Shown: in pieces, positions 8,616-17,538 of the stretch
How the letters are laid out: each line of letters begins with the position of its first letter
Numbering within the stretch: the first letter of the stretch is position 1
Source: Collimonas humicola
GTDB taxonomy: Bacteria; Pseudomonadota; Gammaproteobacteria; Burkholderiales; Burkholderiaceae_D
DNA: 64,000 nt
NCBI RefSeq assembly: GCF_018304945.1
Contig: NZ_JAGQEE010000007.1
Location: 186,001-250,000, forward strand
Direction of reading: 5' to 3'
Translations under genes and position numbers: made by a program
Notes under the pieces: model-generated
The model's input: only the letters and a program-made list of their open reading frames with translations
What the model was told of the DNA's origin: nothing
Databases searched by the model: none

Positions 8616-8663
8616 GCATCAAGCATCAAGCATCAAGCATCAAGCATCAAGCATCAAGCATCA
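8616..8663. repeat. Heptanucleotide tandem repeat (GCATCAA)x6 plus partial copy
   Basis: Six perfect copies of GCATCAA (8616-8657) and a seventh truncated copy (GCATCA), with a further degenerate copy near 8664-8676. It lies in the 190-bp gap before the dehydrogenase gene, so it could act as a promoter-spacing switch, but no coding frame crosses it. Confidence 0.9.
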
Positions 8664-8766
8664 GACATCAAGCCATCGCAAAACCGTCGGTCGCAAACCG
8701 TTAAATTGATCCGGTGTTATATTTCGACACTCTGTTGTTCGGGCTCAATTTAAAAGGAATACGATC

Positions 8767-9621
8767 ATGGCAAATATCGCTTTTCTCGGCACCGGCTTGC
8801 TCGGAAGCGCATTCGCGGAGGCCGCCGCAAAACGAGGCGATTCCGTCACCGCATGGAATCGCTCCATCGACAAAGCACAAGCTCTTTCCCAGTTCGGCGT
8901 GAAGGCGGCAGCGACGCCTGCCGAAGCGGTGCGGACTGCCGCAAGAGTGCATATCGTGCTCAAGGACGACGCGGTGGTGGAGGAAGTTATTGCGGCGATC
9001 CGCGGTGAACTGTCTCCCGACACGGTCCTGATTGATCACACTACGACATTACCTGCGCTCACGGCCGAACGTGCCGCACGCTTGCATGCTGCCGGAGTGA
9101 AGTATTTGCACTGCCCAGTCTTCATGGGGCCTGCTGCTGCCCGCAATGCTCAAGGCTCGATGATGGCCGCAGGGCCGAAGGCGCTGTTTGAATCGGTCCA
9201 GGCGGATCTCGCCAAAATGACCGGGCGTCTCGAATACATGGGCGAACGCGCCGACCTTGCCGCGGCCAACAAGCTGTTTGGCAACGCCATGATCATCGGC
9301 CTCTCCGCGGTGATGGCCGACGTGCTGACCCTGGCGCAGGCGAGCGGCGTCAACGGCGAGGACGCCATCAAGCTGCTCGGGCTGCTGGATTTGAACGGCA
9401 TGGTGGCGAGCCGGGGCGTGAACATGGCCAAAGGCAATTTCACCCCGAGTTTTGAATTGGCGATGGCGCGCAAGGATGTGCGGCTGATGCTGGAGACGAC
9501 AGGCAAGCGGCCGATGGCGGCATTGCCTGCGGTCGCGGCCAGGATGGACCAGCTCATTTCAGCAGGACATGGCGCTGCAGATGCCAGTATCGTCGGCATC
9601 GACGCGGTGCCGCGGCCTTAA
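8767..9621 (+). CDS. NAD(P)-dependent oxidoreductase, beta-hydroxyacid dehydrogenase family
   Basis: 284 residues, with an AAGGA-type site before the ATG. The N-terminal Rossmann motif is GTGLLGSAF (G-x-G-x-x-G), followed by WNRS. The substrate loop HCPVFMGPAAARNAQG and the helix NKLFGNAM carry the lysine (about residue 176) conserved in 3-hydroxyisobutyrate, glyoxylate/tartronate-semialdehyde and related reductases. The C-terminal all-helical domain ends with KDVRLM. Imine reductases share this fold, so the substrate remains open. It is monocistronic, downstream of the heptamer repeat. Confidence 0.85.
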   Translation: MANIAFLGTGLLGSAFAEAAAKRGDSVTAWNRSIDKAQALSQFGVKAAATPAEAVRTAARVHIVLKDDAVVEEVIAAIRGELSPDTVLIDHTTTLPALTAERAARLHAAGVKYLHCPVFMGPAAARNAQGSMMAAGPKALFESVQADLAKMTGRLEYMGERADLAAANKLFGNAMIIGLSAVMADVLTLAQASGVNGEDAIKLLGLLDLNGMVASRGVNMAKGNFTPSFELAMARKDVRLMLETTGKRPMAALPAVAARMDQLISAGHGAADASIVGIDAVPRP

Positions 9622-9656
9622 GCGCTGACCGCCGTGCAAAGCTGAATCGATCGCGC

Positions 9657-10577
9657 TCACAGATCGCGCGCCCAGGTCTCGCCAACCAGATCCTTGCCGA
9701 AGCTGTGATGGGATTCCTCCGCGATCTTTTCAAAACCGGCTTTCGTGTAGATATCGCGGGCGCCCACCAGGATGCTGTTGGTCCACAGCTGCATCTTCTT
9801 GTAACCCGCGAATTTCGCGAAATGCAGGCATTCCTCGACCAGCCGCCGGCCTATTCCCATGCCGCGCGCGCTTGGCTCGACGTATAGCATCCGCAGCTTG
9901 GCCGTGGTTTCGTCATGGCGCACGACGAATACGGAGCCGGCCACCTTGCCGTCCTTCTCGGCGATCCAGCAGCGCTCGGAAGCAGTGTCGAAATCGCGCA
10001 TGTACTTGGCGACGATGTCGGCCACCAGCGCTTCGAAATCCGAATTCCAGCCATAGTCCTGCGCGTAGAGCACGCCGTGGCGGTGCACCACCCAGCCCAT
10101 GTCGCCCGGCCGCGGATCGCGCAGCAGATAGGAAGAGGTGCGCTGGCCCAGCAGGCCTTCTATCTGCTGCATGGCGTCGACCAGCTGATGCTGTTCCGGC
10201 ACCGATAATGTCCCCAGCATGGCGGCGACTTCGCGCTGAGACGCATCATTCAGCGGCGCGAAAGTAGCGTGCCCGAGCTCCGTCAGGCGCAGCTGCGCAA
10301 TCCTGCCGTCGGTTTCCGAGCGCACGCGTTCGAGCAGGCCTTTTTTCTCGAAGCCGGAGATCACGCGGCTCAGGTAGCCGGGATTAAGGCTCAGCTCACG
10401 CGCCAGATCCGCCGCCGTCAACGCAGACCGGTGTGCCAGTTCATACAGGATGCGCAGCTCTGTGAGCGAAAATGCGCTATCGAGCAAGTGCTCGTGCAGC
10501 ACGCCTATCTTGTCGGTGTAAAAGCGGTTGAAGCGCCGGACTATGCTGGCGCGATCGTCCAGTTGTTCGATAGTCAT
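9657..10577 (-). CDS. MarR-type regulator fused to GNAT acetyltransferase
   Basis: 306 residues. Residues 1-150 form a MarR winged helix (LTAADLARELSLNPGYLSRVISGFEKKGLLER). Residues 155-306 are a GNAT domain with acetyl-CoA loop ARGMGIGRRLV. This fusion architecture is known in proteobacteria and actinobacteria. Acetylation targets are unknown. The gene is convergent with the dehydrogenase at 8767-9621, and an inverted repeat upstream (10590-10627) suggests autoregulation. Confidence 0.9.
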   Translation of the reverse strand: MTIEQLDDRASIVRRFNRFYTDKIGVLHEHLLDSAFSLTELRILYELAHRSALTAADLARELSLNPGYLSRVISGFEKKGLLERVRSETDGRIAQLRLTELGHATFAPLNDASQREVAAMLGTLSVPEQHQLVDAMQQIEGLLGQRTSSYLLRDPRPGDMGWVVHRHGVLYAQDYGWNSDFEALVADIVAKYMRDFDTASERCWIAEKDGKVAGSVFVVRHDETTAKLRMLYVEPSARGMGIGRRLVEECLHFAKFAGYKKMQLWTNSILVGARDIYTKAGFEKIAEESHHSFGKDLVGETWARDL

Positions 10578-10589
10578 GTGACCTCAATA

Positions 10590-10627
10590 AGTTGCTTAAG
10601 GCTTCAATATAAGTGCTTTAGGCAACT
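10590..10627. promoter_or_regulatory. Inverted repeat upstream of the MarR-GNAT gene
   Basis: AGTTGCTTAAGGC (10590-10602) and GCTTTAGGCAACT (10615-10627) are inverted copies with two mismatches and a 12-nt spacer, just upstream of the start at 10577. The TTGC...GCAA symmetry is common in MarR operators. Confidence 0.6.
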
Positions 10628-11340
10628 AAATCAAGCCAACATAAGATTGTTGCCGGTCATCGGCCGCGTGATCATTTTGCGGCGCACCAAACTGATCCCT
10701 CCAATGTCGTCGGCCAGCGATGGCCGCCGGCGATTCGAGGCCGTGCCTCGCTGCCGGAGAGGCCCGGCATCCTGCCTTTCATCCTGCTCAATTTGTCGTT
10801 TCGACCGCAGTGTCGTGACGATATCCGCGATAAAACATATTCACCATTTTGGGTATTGATGCACCAAAGTGGTATTACAAAAAAACTACCAATACAAACT
10901 GGTCTTGATCATTTATTCAATGGTTTGAATGATGCTGCAACGCAGCGTTGTTTAGCGCCTTGGATAAGGCCGCTTGATTCAGGTAACGGCTTATATATTT
11001 TTATCAAAAATATATTGGGAAAAACATTATTTATTGCTTTTAATTTAATCAAATACCTTTTTTGCATCATGGGGGAGTGATTCCCGTGATCAATGTAAGC
11101 CTATGTTTTCATAGTAAAAAATCGAAATTTCAAGCCTGCGTGGATGTCAGTTGAAGCGCTGCTGCATCCATGTGGAAGAAGTTCAACAAAAAATCCGATA
11201 ATTTTTATTTTCTAGAAAAATACATTTTTTCCAGGCCTGCTTTTCAAAAAAAGCGACCAGTCCAGTCGACTAAACAACACACATGTAGTTTGCGAAATAA
11301 TGAATGTAAACAACGGTATATATAGTTATACGAATTGTGT
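10628..11340. other. Long AT-rich intergenic region before the chitin locus
   Basis: About 700 bp with GC falling steeply after 10840. No convincing gene: a frame at 10793-11080 has no ribosome site and a low-complexity end. A TGGTATT element at 10871, followed by TACCA, resembles the GntR operator half-sites farther on, but it has no adjoining TTGACA box, so its role is doubtful. Confidence 0.4.
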
Positions 11341-11348
11341 TTTTTGAT

Positions 11349-11415
11349 ACCAATAATTTATTTATGTAATACCAGTTGAATGCCTATTGACAGCCACTTT
11401 TTCGGTCCATAGAGT
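11349..11415 (+). promoter_or_regulatory. Promoter with GntR-type operator for the TonB receptor operon
   Basis: Two ACCA-centred half-sites (11349 and 11371, 22 nt apart, the second within AATACCAGTT) precede TTGACA (11387-11392), a 17-bp spacer and TAGAGT (11410-11415). The same layout occurs before the GlcNAc kinase operon and before the divergent chitinase. Transcription should begin near 11422, leaving a leader of about 250 nt before the first possible coding region. Confidence 0.75.
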
Positions 11416-11668
11416 GTCCCCAGCGCAACGTTTCTAAATGGAATTTTGGAGCTTGGGCGCAAGGCAGGTTGGGGTGATGTGCGGGGCAGAGTACGCACAA
11501 CATCTTCGCCGCCAGGTCTTTGGAGAAGGAGCTGGCGGTGAAGCCGAAGCACCCGCGGTGACATGCGGCGTCTTGTTGGGTAGGTCTTGTTGTATTGGCG
11601 ACTGTATCGAAAAAAGGTTCTCCCTTTGCCGGCTTGAAGCAACGTCAAACCGCATCGAGGAGAAGTAA

Positions 11669-11728
11669 ATGAAAAATGGCCTGCGTCAGATAGGCTGGGC
11701 CGCAATCGATGGGGAGAACAGTAAGTGA
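11669..11728 (+). CDS. Leader peptide coupled to the TonB receptor
   Basis: A 19-codon frame (MKNGLRQIGWAAIDGENSK) with the strong ribosome site GAGGAG five nucleotides before its ATG. Its TGA (11726-11728) overlaps the GTG start of the receptor gene (11725) in the sequence GTGA, the usual arrangement for translational coupling. The receptor's own site (GGGGAG at 11711) lies inside this frame. No function for the peptide itself is apparent; it may set translation of the receptor. Confidence 0.55.
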   Translation: MKNGLRQIGWAAIDGENSK

Positions 11729-14454
11729 ATAAGAATTTGACACCAATAGCATCTGCCGTTGCACTGCTGGTCATGGCGGCAGCCATGCCGGCGTATGCGC
11801 AGCAAGCCGATGATGCAGCTGCAAAAGCTGACAGCAAGGCTACCGACAAGGGCGGCCAGATCGAGCAGGTCACCATCAGCGGCATTCGCGGTTCGCTGCA
11901 AAAATCCATCACTCAAAAACGCAATGCCGATTCGCATGTGGAAGTCATCACGGCCGAAGACATCGGCAAGATGCCGGACAAGAACGTTGCCGATTCGCTG
12001 TCGCGCGTGCCCGGCGTCACCATCGGCAACGCCGGCGCCACTGAAGGCGGTTTCGACGAAGCCGACCGTGTCAGCATGCGCGGCACCAGCCCGAGCCTGA
12101 CGCAGACGCTCATCAACGGCCACAACGTCGCCTCCGGCGACTGGTTCGTGCTGGACCAGTCCGGCCAGGTCGGCCGCAGCGTCAGCTATACGATGCTGCC
12201 TTCCGAACTGGTCGGCTCAGTGGTGGTCCACAAGAGCTCTGAAGCCAGCCTGGTGGAAGGCGGGGTCGCCGGTTCGGTCGACATCATCACCCGCAAGCCG
12301 CTGGAGTTCAAAAAGCAATTTACTGCTGAAGCCACCCTCGGCGCCGTGTATGCCGATCTGCCGGGCAAGACCGATCCGCAGATGAGCGCATTGGTGAACT
12401 GGAAAAACGACGCGAACACCTTCGGCATCCTGGTGCAGGCGTTTTCGGAAGAGCGCCATCTGCAACGGCAAGGGCAGGAAATCCTCGGTTATACCAAGAT
12501 CGCTCCGGGCAGCGCCATCGCTACCGCGCATCCCGACCTGGCCGGCGTGTATGCGCCTAACCTGATCAACTCGGCCCTGTTCGAGCAGCAGCGCAAGCGC
12601 ACCGGCGGCTTGATCGATGCCCAGTTCAAGGTCAGCAACGATTTCTCTTTCGACATCAACGGCTTCACTTCAGAAATGAAGGCTGCCAACTATAACCGGA
12701 GCTATGAATTCTGGGGCGCGCAGGTCATCAACGCCGGCGCCGGCCAATCGCCGAATCCTGGCTACACGGTGAAAAACAATACGCTGACATCGGCGACTTT
12801 TGCTCCGGTAGCGGGCACCAACTACGGGGTTTACGACCAGATTTCACGTCCGGACGAAAGCGCCAGCTCAAATTTCATCGAGCTCGGCACCAAGTGGCGC
12901 GCAACTGATTCGCTGAACTTCACCACCAAGCTGGGCACCTCTGCCGGCGAAGGCAAGACGCCAACTCAGAACGTCGCTGAATGGAATGTCGGCGTTGGCG
13001 CCGGCGCCGGTTACCAGTTGAACGGCATCGGCACCGCCGCCAACTGGAACCTGGGTGCTACCAACAACGCCAGCCCCAACACCGGCACTACAGCGTTCGG
13101 CTGGATCTTCGGCGACCAGAACATCGACGTCAAGGACAAGGAAAACTGGGCGCAGGTTGATGGCGAATATTCCGCCGGCCTGGGAGCGTTGAGGACCGTT
13201 CAGTTTGGCTTGCGTTATAACGACCACAAGCGCAGTTCCGATGGCGTGATTGGTCAGGGTCCGGCGGCCGGCGCCAGCAATCCAGCCAATTTCCCGCAGG
13301 GCTTCCAAAATTTCCCGTCCAATTTCGGCAGCGGCCTGGGCAGCGGCTTCCCGACCAATGTCTGGTATTACACGCCAGGCCAGCTGGCAGCGTATAACGC
13401 CTTCACCAATCGCGATCCGGTGACGCGTGAAGATTGGAATTCCGAGTTTTCGGTCAAGGAAAAAAATACAGCCGGTTACCTGCAAGGCAATCTCGAAGGC
13501 GATCACTGGAGCGGCAATATCGGCTTGCGTCTCGTCCAGACCAAAGAGAGCGTCATCTCCAACGTGCTCGCGCCAGCTAGCGCGCCAGGTGCGATCACGA
13601 CGTCCGCTTTCGGTCCGTTCGTCAAGCAGCACGACGACAATACCTACACCGACGTGTTGCCGAGCATGAACCTGAAGTTCGACCTGAGCAAGGATGTGGT
13701 CGCCCGTTTTGCCGCATCCAAGACCATGACCCGTCCAGACTACTCTGCGCTGGCCGGCCAGGTAACGCTGACGCCGCCGGCGCAATTCGGTTCTATCGGT
13801 TCCGGCAGCGGCGGCAATCCAGACCTGAAGCCTATTACTTCGAACAACTTCGATGCTTCGGTGGAGTGGTACTTTGCTCCGCGCTCGCTGGTGTCGGCAA
13901 GTATCTTCAACATGAACCTGACCAGCTATGTCGGCCTGGGCAGCGTCACCAGAAGTTATGTCACCAGCACGCCTGACCATCCTGCCAATTACATGGCGGA
14001 TTATGTACTGACGGTGCCAACCAATACCAGCGGCACGGTCAACGGCATCGAACTCGCCTATGAAATGCCGTTGGGGAAAAACTTCGGTTTCGCCACCAAC
14101 GCCACTTTCATCAACGCCTATGACGCCAGCAACGGTCCTCTGGTCGGCGCCTCGAAGCGTACCGCCAACCTGACGGCGTATTACGAAGATGAACGCTTCA
14201 ACGCGCGCATCTCGTATAACTACCGCAGCGCCTTCTACAGCGGCCTGGATCGCAGCACAGCGTTCTATCAAGCCGGCGTCGGCACCCTGGCCATGTCTCT
14301 CGGCTACAAGTACAGCGAGCAGCTGGCCTTCACGCTGGATGCGCAGAACCTGAACAACCCGACCCTCAAGTACTACGCGCTGAGCGAAGACCAGCCACGT
14401 GCGTTCTACAAGAACGGCCGCCAGTTCTACCTGAATGCCCATCTGAAGTTTTAG
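11725..14454 (+). CDS. TonB-dependent outer-membrane receptor, probable chito-oligosaccharide uptake
   Basis: 909 residues from a GTG start. Signal peptide of about 26 residues ending AYA-QQ. The plug domain (about 45-170) contains ITAEDIGKMPDKNVADSLSRVPGV and the SVRG-like RVSMRG motif. The rest is a beta-barrel ending in Phe (LNAHLKF). It belongs to the large carbohydrate-type receptor class (TIGR01782-like) often paired with polysaccharide-utilisation genes. Here it heads a locus with its own TonB/ExbBD and GlcNAc catabolic genes, so chitin oligomers or GlcNAc are the likely substrate. That substrate is inferred from context, not from binding residues. Expression is probably controlled by the operator at 11349-11415 and the coupled leader peptide. 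Confidence 0.92.
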   Translation: MNKNLTPIASAVALLVMAAAMPAYAQQADDAAAKADSKATDKGGQIEQVTISGIRGSLQKSITQKRNADSHVEVITAEDIGKMPDKNVADSLSRVPGVTIGNAGATEGGFDEADRVSMRGTSPSLTQTLINGHNVASGDWFVLDQSGQVGRSVSYTMLPSELVGSVVVHKSSEASLVEGGVAGSVDIITRKPLEFKKQFTAEATLGAVYADLPGKTDPQMSALVNWKNDANTFGILVQAFSEERHLQRQGQEILGYTKIAPGSAIATAHPDLAGVYAPNLINSALFEQQRKRTGGLIDAQFKVSNDFSFDINGFTSEMKAANYNRSYEFWGAQVINAGAGQSPNPGYTVKNNTLTSATFAPVAGTNYGVYDQISRPDESASSNFIELGTKWRATDSLNFTTKLGTSAGEGKTPTQNVAEWNVGVGAGAGYQLNGIGTAANWNLGATNNASPNTGTTAFGWIFGDQNIDVKDKENWAQVDGEYSAGLGALRTVQFGLRYNDHKRSSDGVIGQGPAAGASNPANFPQGFQNFPSNFGSGLGSGFPTNVWYYTPGQLAAYNAFTNRDPVTREDWNSEFSVKEKNTAGYLQGNLEGDHWSGNIGLRLVQTKESVISNVLAPASAPGAITTSAFGPFVKQHDDNTYTDVLPSMNLKFDLSKDVVARFAASKTMTRPDYSALAGQVTLTPPAQFGSIGSGSGGNPDLKPITSNNFDASVEWYFAPRSLVSASIFNMNLTSYVGLGSVTRSYVTSTPDHPANYMADYVLTVPTNTSGTVNGIELAYEMPLGKNFGFATNATFINAYDASNGPLVGASKRTANLTAYYEDERFNARISYNYRSAFYSGLDRSTAFYQAGVGTLAMSLGYKYSEQLAFTLDAQNLNNPTLKYYALSEDQPRAFYKNGRQFYLNAHLKF

Positions 14455-14551
14455 TGAGCTGTAGCAAACTGCAGGCCTGCCGTGTAGCTTGCGGCATGCC
14501 GGCAGCAACTGAAGTTGTGTGCGGTTGAAGTAAGAGTTGACGTTGATTTTG

Positions 14552-14619
14552 CCGGGAGAGCGCTGATGACCGGATTTTTCTGCAGCTTGGCTTTGATGAA
14601 AACGCTCTCCGGTCTTTTT
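14552..14619 (+). terminator. Probable terminator after the receptor gene
   Basis: CCGGGAGAGCG (14552-14562) pairs with CGCTCTCCGG (14603-14612) across a long loop, with one bulge, followed by TC and five T. It may attenuate rather than stop transcription, since tonB follows in the same direction 140 nt later. The remainder of the 300-nt gap shows nothing. Confidence 0.5.
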
Positions 14620-14759
14620 ACCGCTCAGGTCGGATACGGTTCGATGTAAATACCAGCAAACCAGTACAAGTTCAGGACGCCGACAGACGACATGCCGCGC
14701 CGATGTCGTTGTCAATACCGAGATTGCCCGCAGTCAGGCAAACAAACAGGAGTCGTTGT

Positions 14760-15410
14760 ATGGATTTCGCGCAGGATGGGAAAAATCCCTCCAAGAATGT
14801 AGTCGGCATCAGTGTGGTTGTTGCTCTGCATGTTCTTCTGATTTATGGACTTCTTACAGGATTGGCGCGCAAGGTTGTGGAAGTGATCCAGCAACCGGTC
14901 GAAACCAAGATCATCGAAGAGATCAAGCCGCCGCCCCCGCCGCCGCCGGACAAACCAGTGCCGCCGCCGCCAAAAACGGTCGCGCCGCCGCCGCCATTCG
15001 TTCCTCCACCCGAGGTCAAGGTCACGCCGCCGCCAGCGGACAATGTGATTGCCGCGGTCACCAATGTCAAACCGCCGAGCAACGATTTGCCGACATCCGT
15101 GGCGCAACCGGCCACTAACGGCGAGGCCGGCCCGGCGCACACCAGCGCCAAGATTGCCGGAAATTGCGAGAAGCCGGAATACCCGCGGACTTCCTTGCGC
15201 AACGAAGAAGAGGGCATGGTCACGGTCAAGCTGACTATCGGCGCCGACGGCAACGTGCTCGATTCCTCGGTTGAAAAGAGCAGTGGTTTCAAGGATCTGG
15301 ACCGGGCCACGGTGAAAGCCTGGAGCCTGTGCCATTTCACGCCGGCCATGGCCGACGGCAAGCCCGTGCAGTCTTCGACAAAAATGCAGTATGTCTGGAA
15401 GCTTGAGTAG
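14760..15410 (+). CDS. tonB: TonB energy-transducing protein
   Basis: 216 residues from ATG 14760, with AGGAG 8 nt upstream; an upstream in-frame ATG at 14703 is not used because it lacks a site. One N-terminal membrane helix (residues 14-34) is followed by a Pro-rich periplasmic spacer of PPPPPP and EVKVTPPP type (about 50-100). The C-terminal TonB domain (about 130-216) contains CEKPEYPRTSLRNEEEGMV-type and DGNVLDSSVEKSSGF motifs. It connects the ExbB-ExbD proton motor to the receptor plug and is probably dedicated to the receptor encoded immediately upstream. Confidence 0.93.
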   Translation: MDFAQDGKNPSKNVVGISVVVALHVLLIYGLLTGLARKVVEVIQQPVETKIIEEIKPPPPPPPDKPVPPPPKTVAPPPPFVPPPEVKVTPPPADNVIAAVTNVKPPSNDLPTSVAQPATNGEAGPAHTSAKIAGNCEKPEYPRTSLRNEEEGMVTVKLTIGADGNVLDSSVEKSSGFKDLDRATVKAWSLCHFTPAMADGKPVQSSTKMQYVWKLE

Positions 15411-15487
15411 GCTCAACATCGAACGGCGCAAGCCTTACACCACGTCGCGATTGCGGCAATCTACTTTCTAAAATTTGGAGCAACAGC

Positions 15488-16405
15488 ATGTCTATCACAC
15501 GTAATCGCTTATCCGCCCTGGCCACAGCCCTGATGATTTCAGCCGCGGCGCTGTCGGCGCCGCTGGCCGTTGCGCAAACCGCGGCTTCGGCCCCGGCTGC
15601 ATCCGCGGCGGCTGTTGCTGCCCCCGCTCCGGCTGCTACTGCCGCAGCATCGCTGGCCGACACCCCAACCCCGCCGCCGGCTCCTGCAGCCAAGGAAACC
15701 GTCGACAATCCATACGGCCTGGACGCCCTGTGGAAAGGCGGCGACTTCGTTGCCCGCGGCACCCTGATCATCCTGGTGCTGATGTCGATGGGCAGCTGGT
15801 ACATCATCATCACCAAGCTGATCGAACAAGTGAAACTGATGGGCCAGGCGCAAAACGCCAAGAAGACCTTCTGGAAAGCCGGCACGGTCGCCGCCGGCGT
15901 GGCGGGCTTGAAGCCGAACAGTGCTTATCGCTTTATCGCCGAGAATGGCGAGAAATCCACCGTGCACCACGACGGCGCCTTGCTGGAACAGATCGACCTG
16001 AACACCTGGGTGACGATGTCGATCCAGCGTTCGGTTGAAAAAGTCCAGAGCCGCCTGCAAGACGGCCTGGCTTTCCTGGCAACTGTCGGTTCGACCGCAC
16101 CGTTCGTCGGTCTGTTCGGTACCGTCTGGGGTATTTACCATGCGCTGACAGCAATCGGTATCGCCGGCCAAGCGTCGATCGACAAGGTTGCCGGTCCGGT
16201 CGGTGAAGCGCTGATCATGACTGCGATCGGTCTGGCAGTGGCGGTGCCTGCGGTGCTGGGCTACAACTGGCTGGTTCGCCGCAACAAGAGCGCGATGGAA
16301 GAAATCCGTTCGTTCAGCGCCGACCTGCACTCGGTCCTGCTGAGCGGCGTGATGTCTTCGAGCTCGGCTAGCCAGGTTGCTCACATCAACAAAAAGGTTG
16401 GCTAA
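15488..16405 (+). CDS. exbB: ExbB, MotA/TolQ/ExbB proton channel
   Basis: 305 residues with GGAG before the ATG. A signal-like N-terminus (cleavage near AVA-QT) and an Ala/Pro-rich segment (about 30-75) precede the first membrane helix (LIILVLMSMGSWYIIITKLI). The conserved core with helices two and three (FLATVGSTAPFVGLFGTVWGIYHAL and GEALIMTAIGLAVAVPAVLGYNWL) carries the T/G pattern of the proton channel. The extended N-terminus is common in long-type ExbB proteins. It forms the inner-membrane motor with the two ExbD proteins that follow. Confidence 0.95.
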   Translation: MSITRNRLSALATALMISAAALSAPLAVAQTAASAPAASAAAVAAPAPAATAAASLADTPTPPPAPAAKETVDNPYGLDALWKGGDFVARGTLIILVLMSMGSWYIIITKLIEQVKLMGQAQNAKKTFWKAGTVAAGVAGLKPNSAYRFIAENGEKSTVHHDGALLEQIDLNTWVTMSIQRSVEKVQSRLQDGLAFLATVGSTAPFVGLFGTVWGIYHALTAIGIAGQASIDKVAGPVGEALIMTAIGLAVAVPAVLGYNWLVRRNKSAMEEIRSFSADLHSVLLSGVMSSSSASQVAHINKKVG

Positions 16406-16407
16406 TC

Positions 16408-16836
16408 ATGGCGATGTCACTCGGCTCCCCCGATGGGGATGAAGACGAAGTGATCGGCACGATCAACACGACGCCGCTGGTCGACGTCATGCTGGTCTTG
16501 CTGATCATCTTCCTGATCACGATCCCGGTGGTGACACATACGATTCCAGTGAAGCTGCCGAACGAATTCGACGAACCTTATAAGACCAAGCCGGAGAACA
16601 TCAACCTGGCGGTGAATAAGCAAGGCGACATGTTCTGGAACGAGCAACTGGTGCCGAATACCGCGACTTTGCTGTCGAAACTGAAGGAAGTGGCGGTAGA
16701 AGTGCCGCAACCGGAACTGCATATCCGCGGCGATCAGCAAACCAAGTATGAATACATCGGCAAGGTGATCCTGACTGCGCAGCGGGCAGGGATCGCCAAG
16801 ATCGGGTTCATTACCGAACCGCCTGCACGCAACTGA
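16408..16836 (+). CDS. exbD: ExbD biopolymer transporter
   Basis: 142 residues, starting 2 nt after exbB ends. The sequence INTTPLVDVMLVLLIIFLITIPV contains the single membrane helix with the essential Asp (in PLVDVML) that carries protons. The periplasmic domain (45-140) ends with LTAQRAGIAKIGFITEP, typical of ExbD. Confidence 0.95.
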   Translation: MAMSLGSPDGDEDEVIGTINTTPLVDVMLVLLIIFLITIPVVTHTIPVKLPNEFDEPYKTKPENINLAVNKQGDMFWNEQLVPNTATLLSKLKEVAVEVPQPELHIRGDQQTKYEYIGKVILTAQRAGIAKIGFITEPPARN

Positions 16837-16929
16837 TCTGTCGGAGCAGGGTTCAAGAGGCGCCGAAAGGGGCCGCGTGACTCTGCTCCAACTGACTGCG
16901 CAGGAAGTCTCAAATATTAGGAGCATCAA

Positions 16930-17364
16930 ATGGGTATGAATGTGGGCTCATCCGGCGGCAGCGCCAATGATCCGGAACCGATGATGGAAATGAACATGAC
17001 GCCGCTGATTGACGTCATGCTGGTGCTGATCATCATGCTGATCATCACGATTCCGATCCAGAATCATGCGATCAAGCTGAACATGCCGACCGGTAATCCG
17101 CCGCCGCCGCTGGCTTTGCCAGTGGTCGACACGGTGGATATCGATCCGAGCGGCACGGTGATGTGGAACGGTACGCCGATGGCCAGCCGTGCAGAGCTGG
17201 AAGACCGCCTGAAAACGGTGGTCGCCGGCGGCAATATCGATGAAGTGCATCTGCGTCCGAACAAGCTGGTGGAGTACAAGTCGGTCGCTGCCGTGATGGC
17301 GTCGGCGCAGCGCTTGGGCGTCACCAAGATCGGCATCGTCGGCAACGAGCAGTTCATGGAGTAG
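16930..17364 (+). CDS. exbD: Second ExbD biopolymer transporter
   Basis: 144 residues with AGGAG before the ATG, 93 nt after the first exbD. NMTPLIDVMLVLIIMLIITIPI again carries the proton-relay Asp in the membrane helix, and the C-terminal ASAQRLGVTKIGIVGN matches ExbD. The two ExbD proteins differ along most of their length, so this is an old paralog pair rather than a recent duplication. Systems with two ExbD subunits are known in Xanthomonas-type TonB clusters. Confidence 0.93.
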   Translation: MGMNVGSSGGSANDPEPMMEMNMTPLIDVMLVLIIMLIITIPIQNHAIKLNMPTGNPPPPLALPVVDTVDIDPSGTVMWNGTPMASRAELEDRLKTVVAGGNIDEVHLRPNKLVEYKSVAAVMASAQRLGVTKIGIVGNEQFME

Positions 17365-17400
17365 CAAATAGTATTTTTTTAATCAGAAAACACGGCCTTC

Positions 17401-17472
17401 AAGTGGTATTTCGGTCTAATTTTTAATACCACTTAAAGGCCGGTTGACAGCCGCTTTCGGTCCCCATAAAGT
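17401..17472 (+). promoter_or_regulatory. Palindromic operator and promoter of the GlcNAc operon
   Basis: Perfect inverted repeat AAGTGGTATT (17401-17410) / AATACCACTT (17425-17434) with a 14-nt spacer. It is followed by TTGACA (17444-17449), a 17-bp spacer and TAAAGT (17467-17472). The right half-site is 16 nt from the -35 box, exactly as at the receptor and chitinase promoters. The TGGTATT/AATACCA core matches known GntR-family amino-sugar regulator sites as I recall them. The GntR gene three genes' distance downstream is the obvious binder. Confidence 0.8.
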
Positions 17473-17538
17473 GAATCCAGTTTGTTTCCGCGAATAAGAA
17501 CAATGCCAGTGGCAGATGAAAGCGATGGATGCAACAAC

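Noticed and set aside
8616-8663. Possible short CRISPR array
   Set aside because: Units are 7 bp, contiguous and without spacers, so it is a simple tandem repeat.
10871-10895. TGGTA...TACCA element as a fourth regulon operator
   Set aside because: The inverted match is only 5 bp, and no TTGACA box lies at the fixed 16-nt distance.
10793-11080. 95-codon frame in the AT-rich gap
   Set aside because: No ribosome site, hydrophobic low-complexity end, and it overlaps possible operator sequences.
12868-14715. 615-codon frame antisense to the TonB receptor
   Set aside because: Long antisense frame produced by GC-rich codon bias; no domain signatures.
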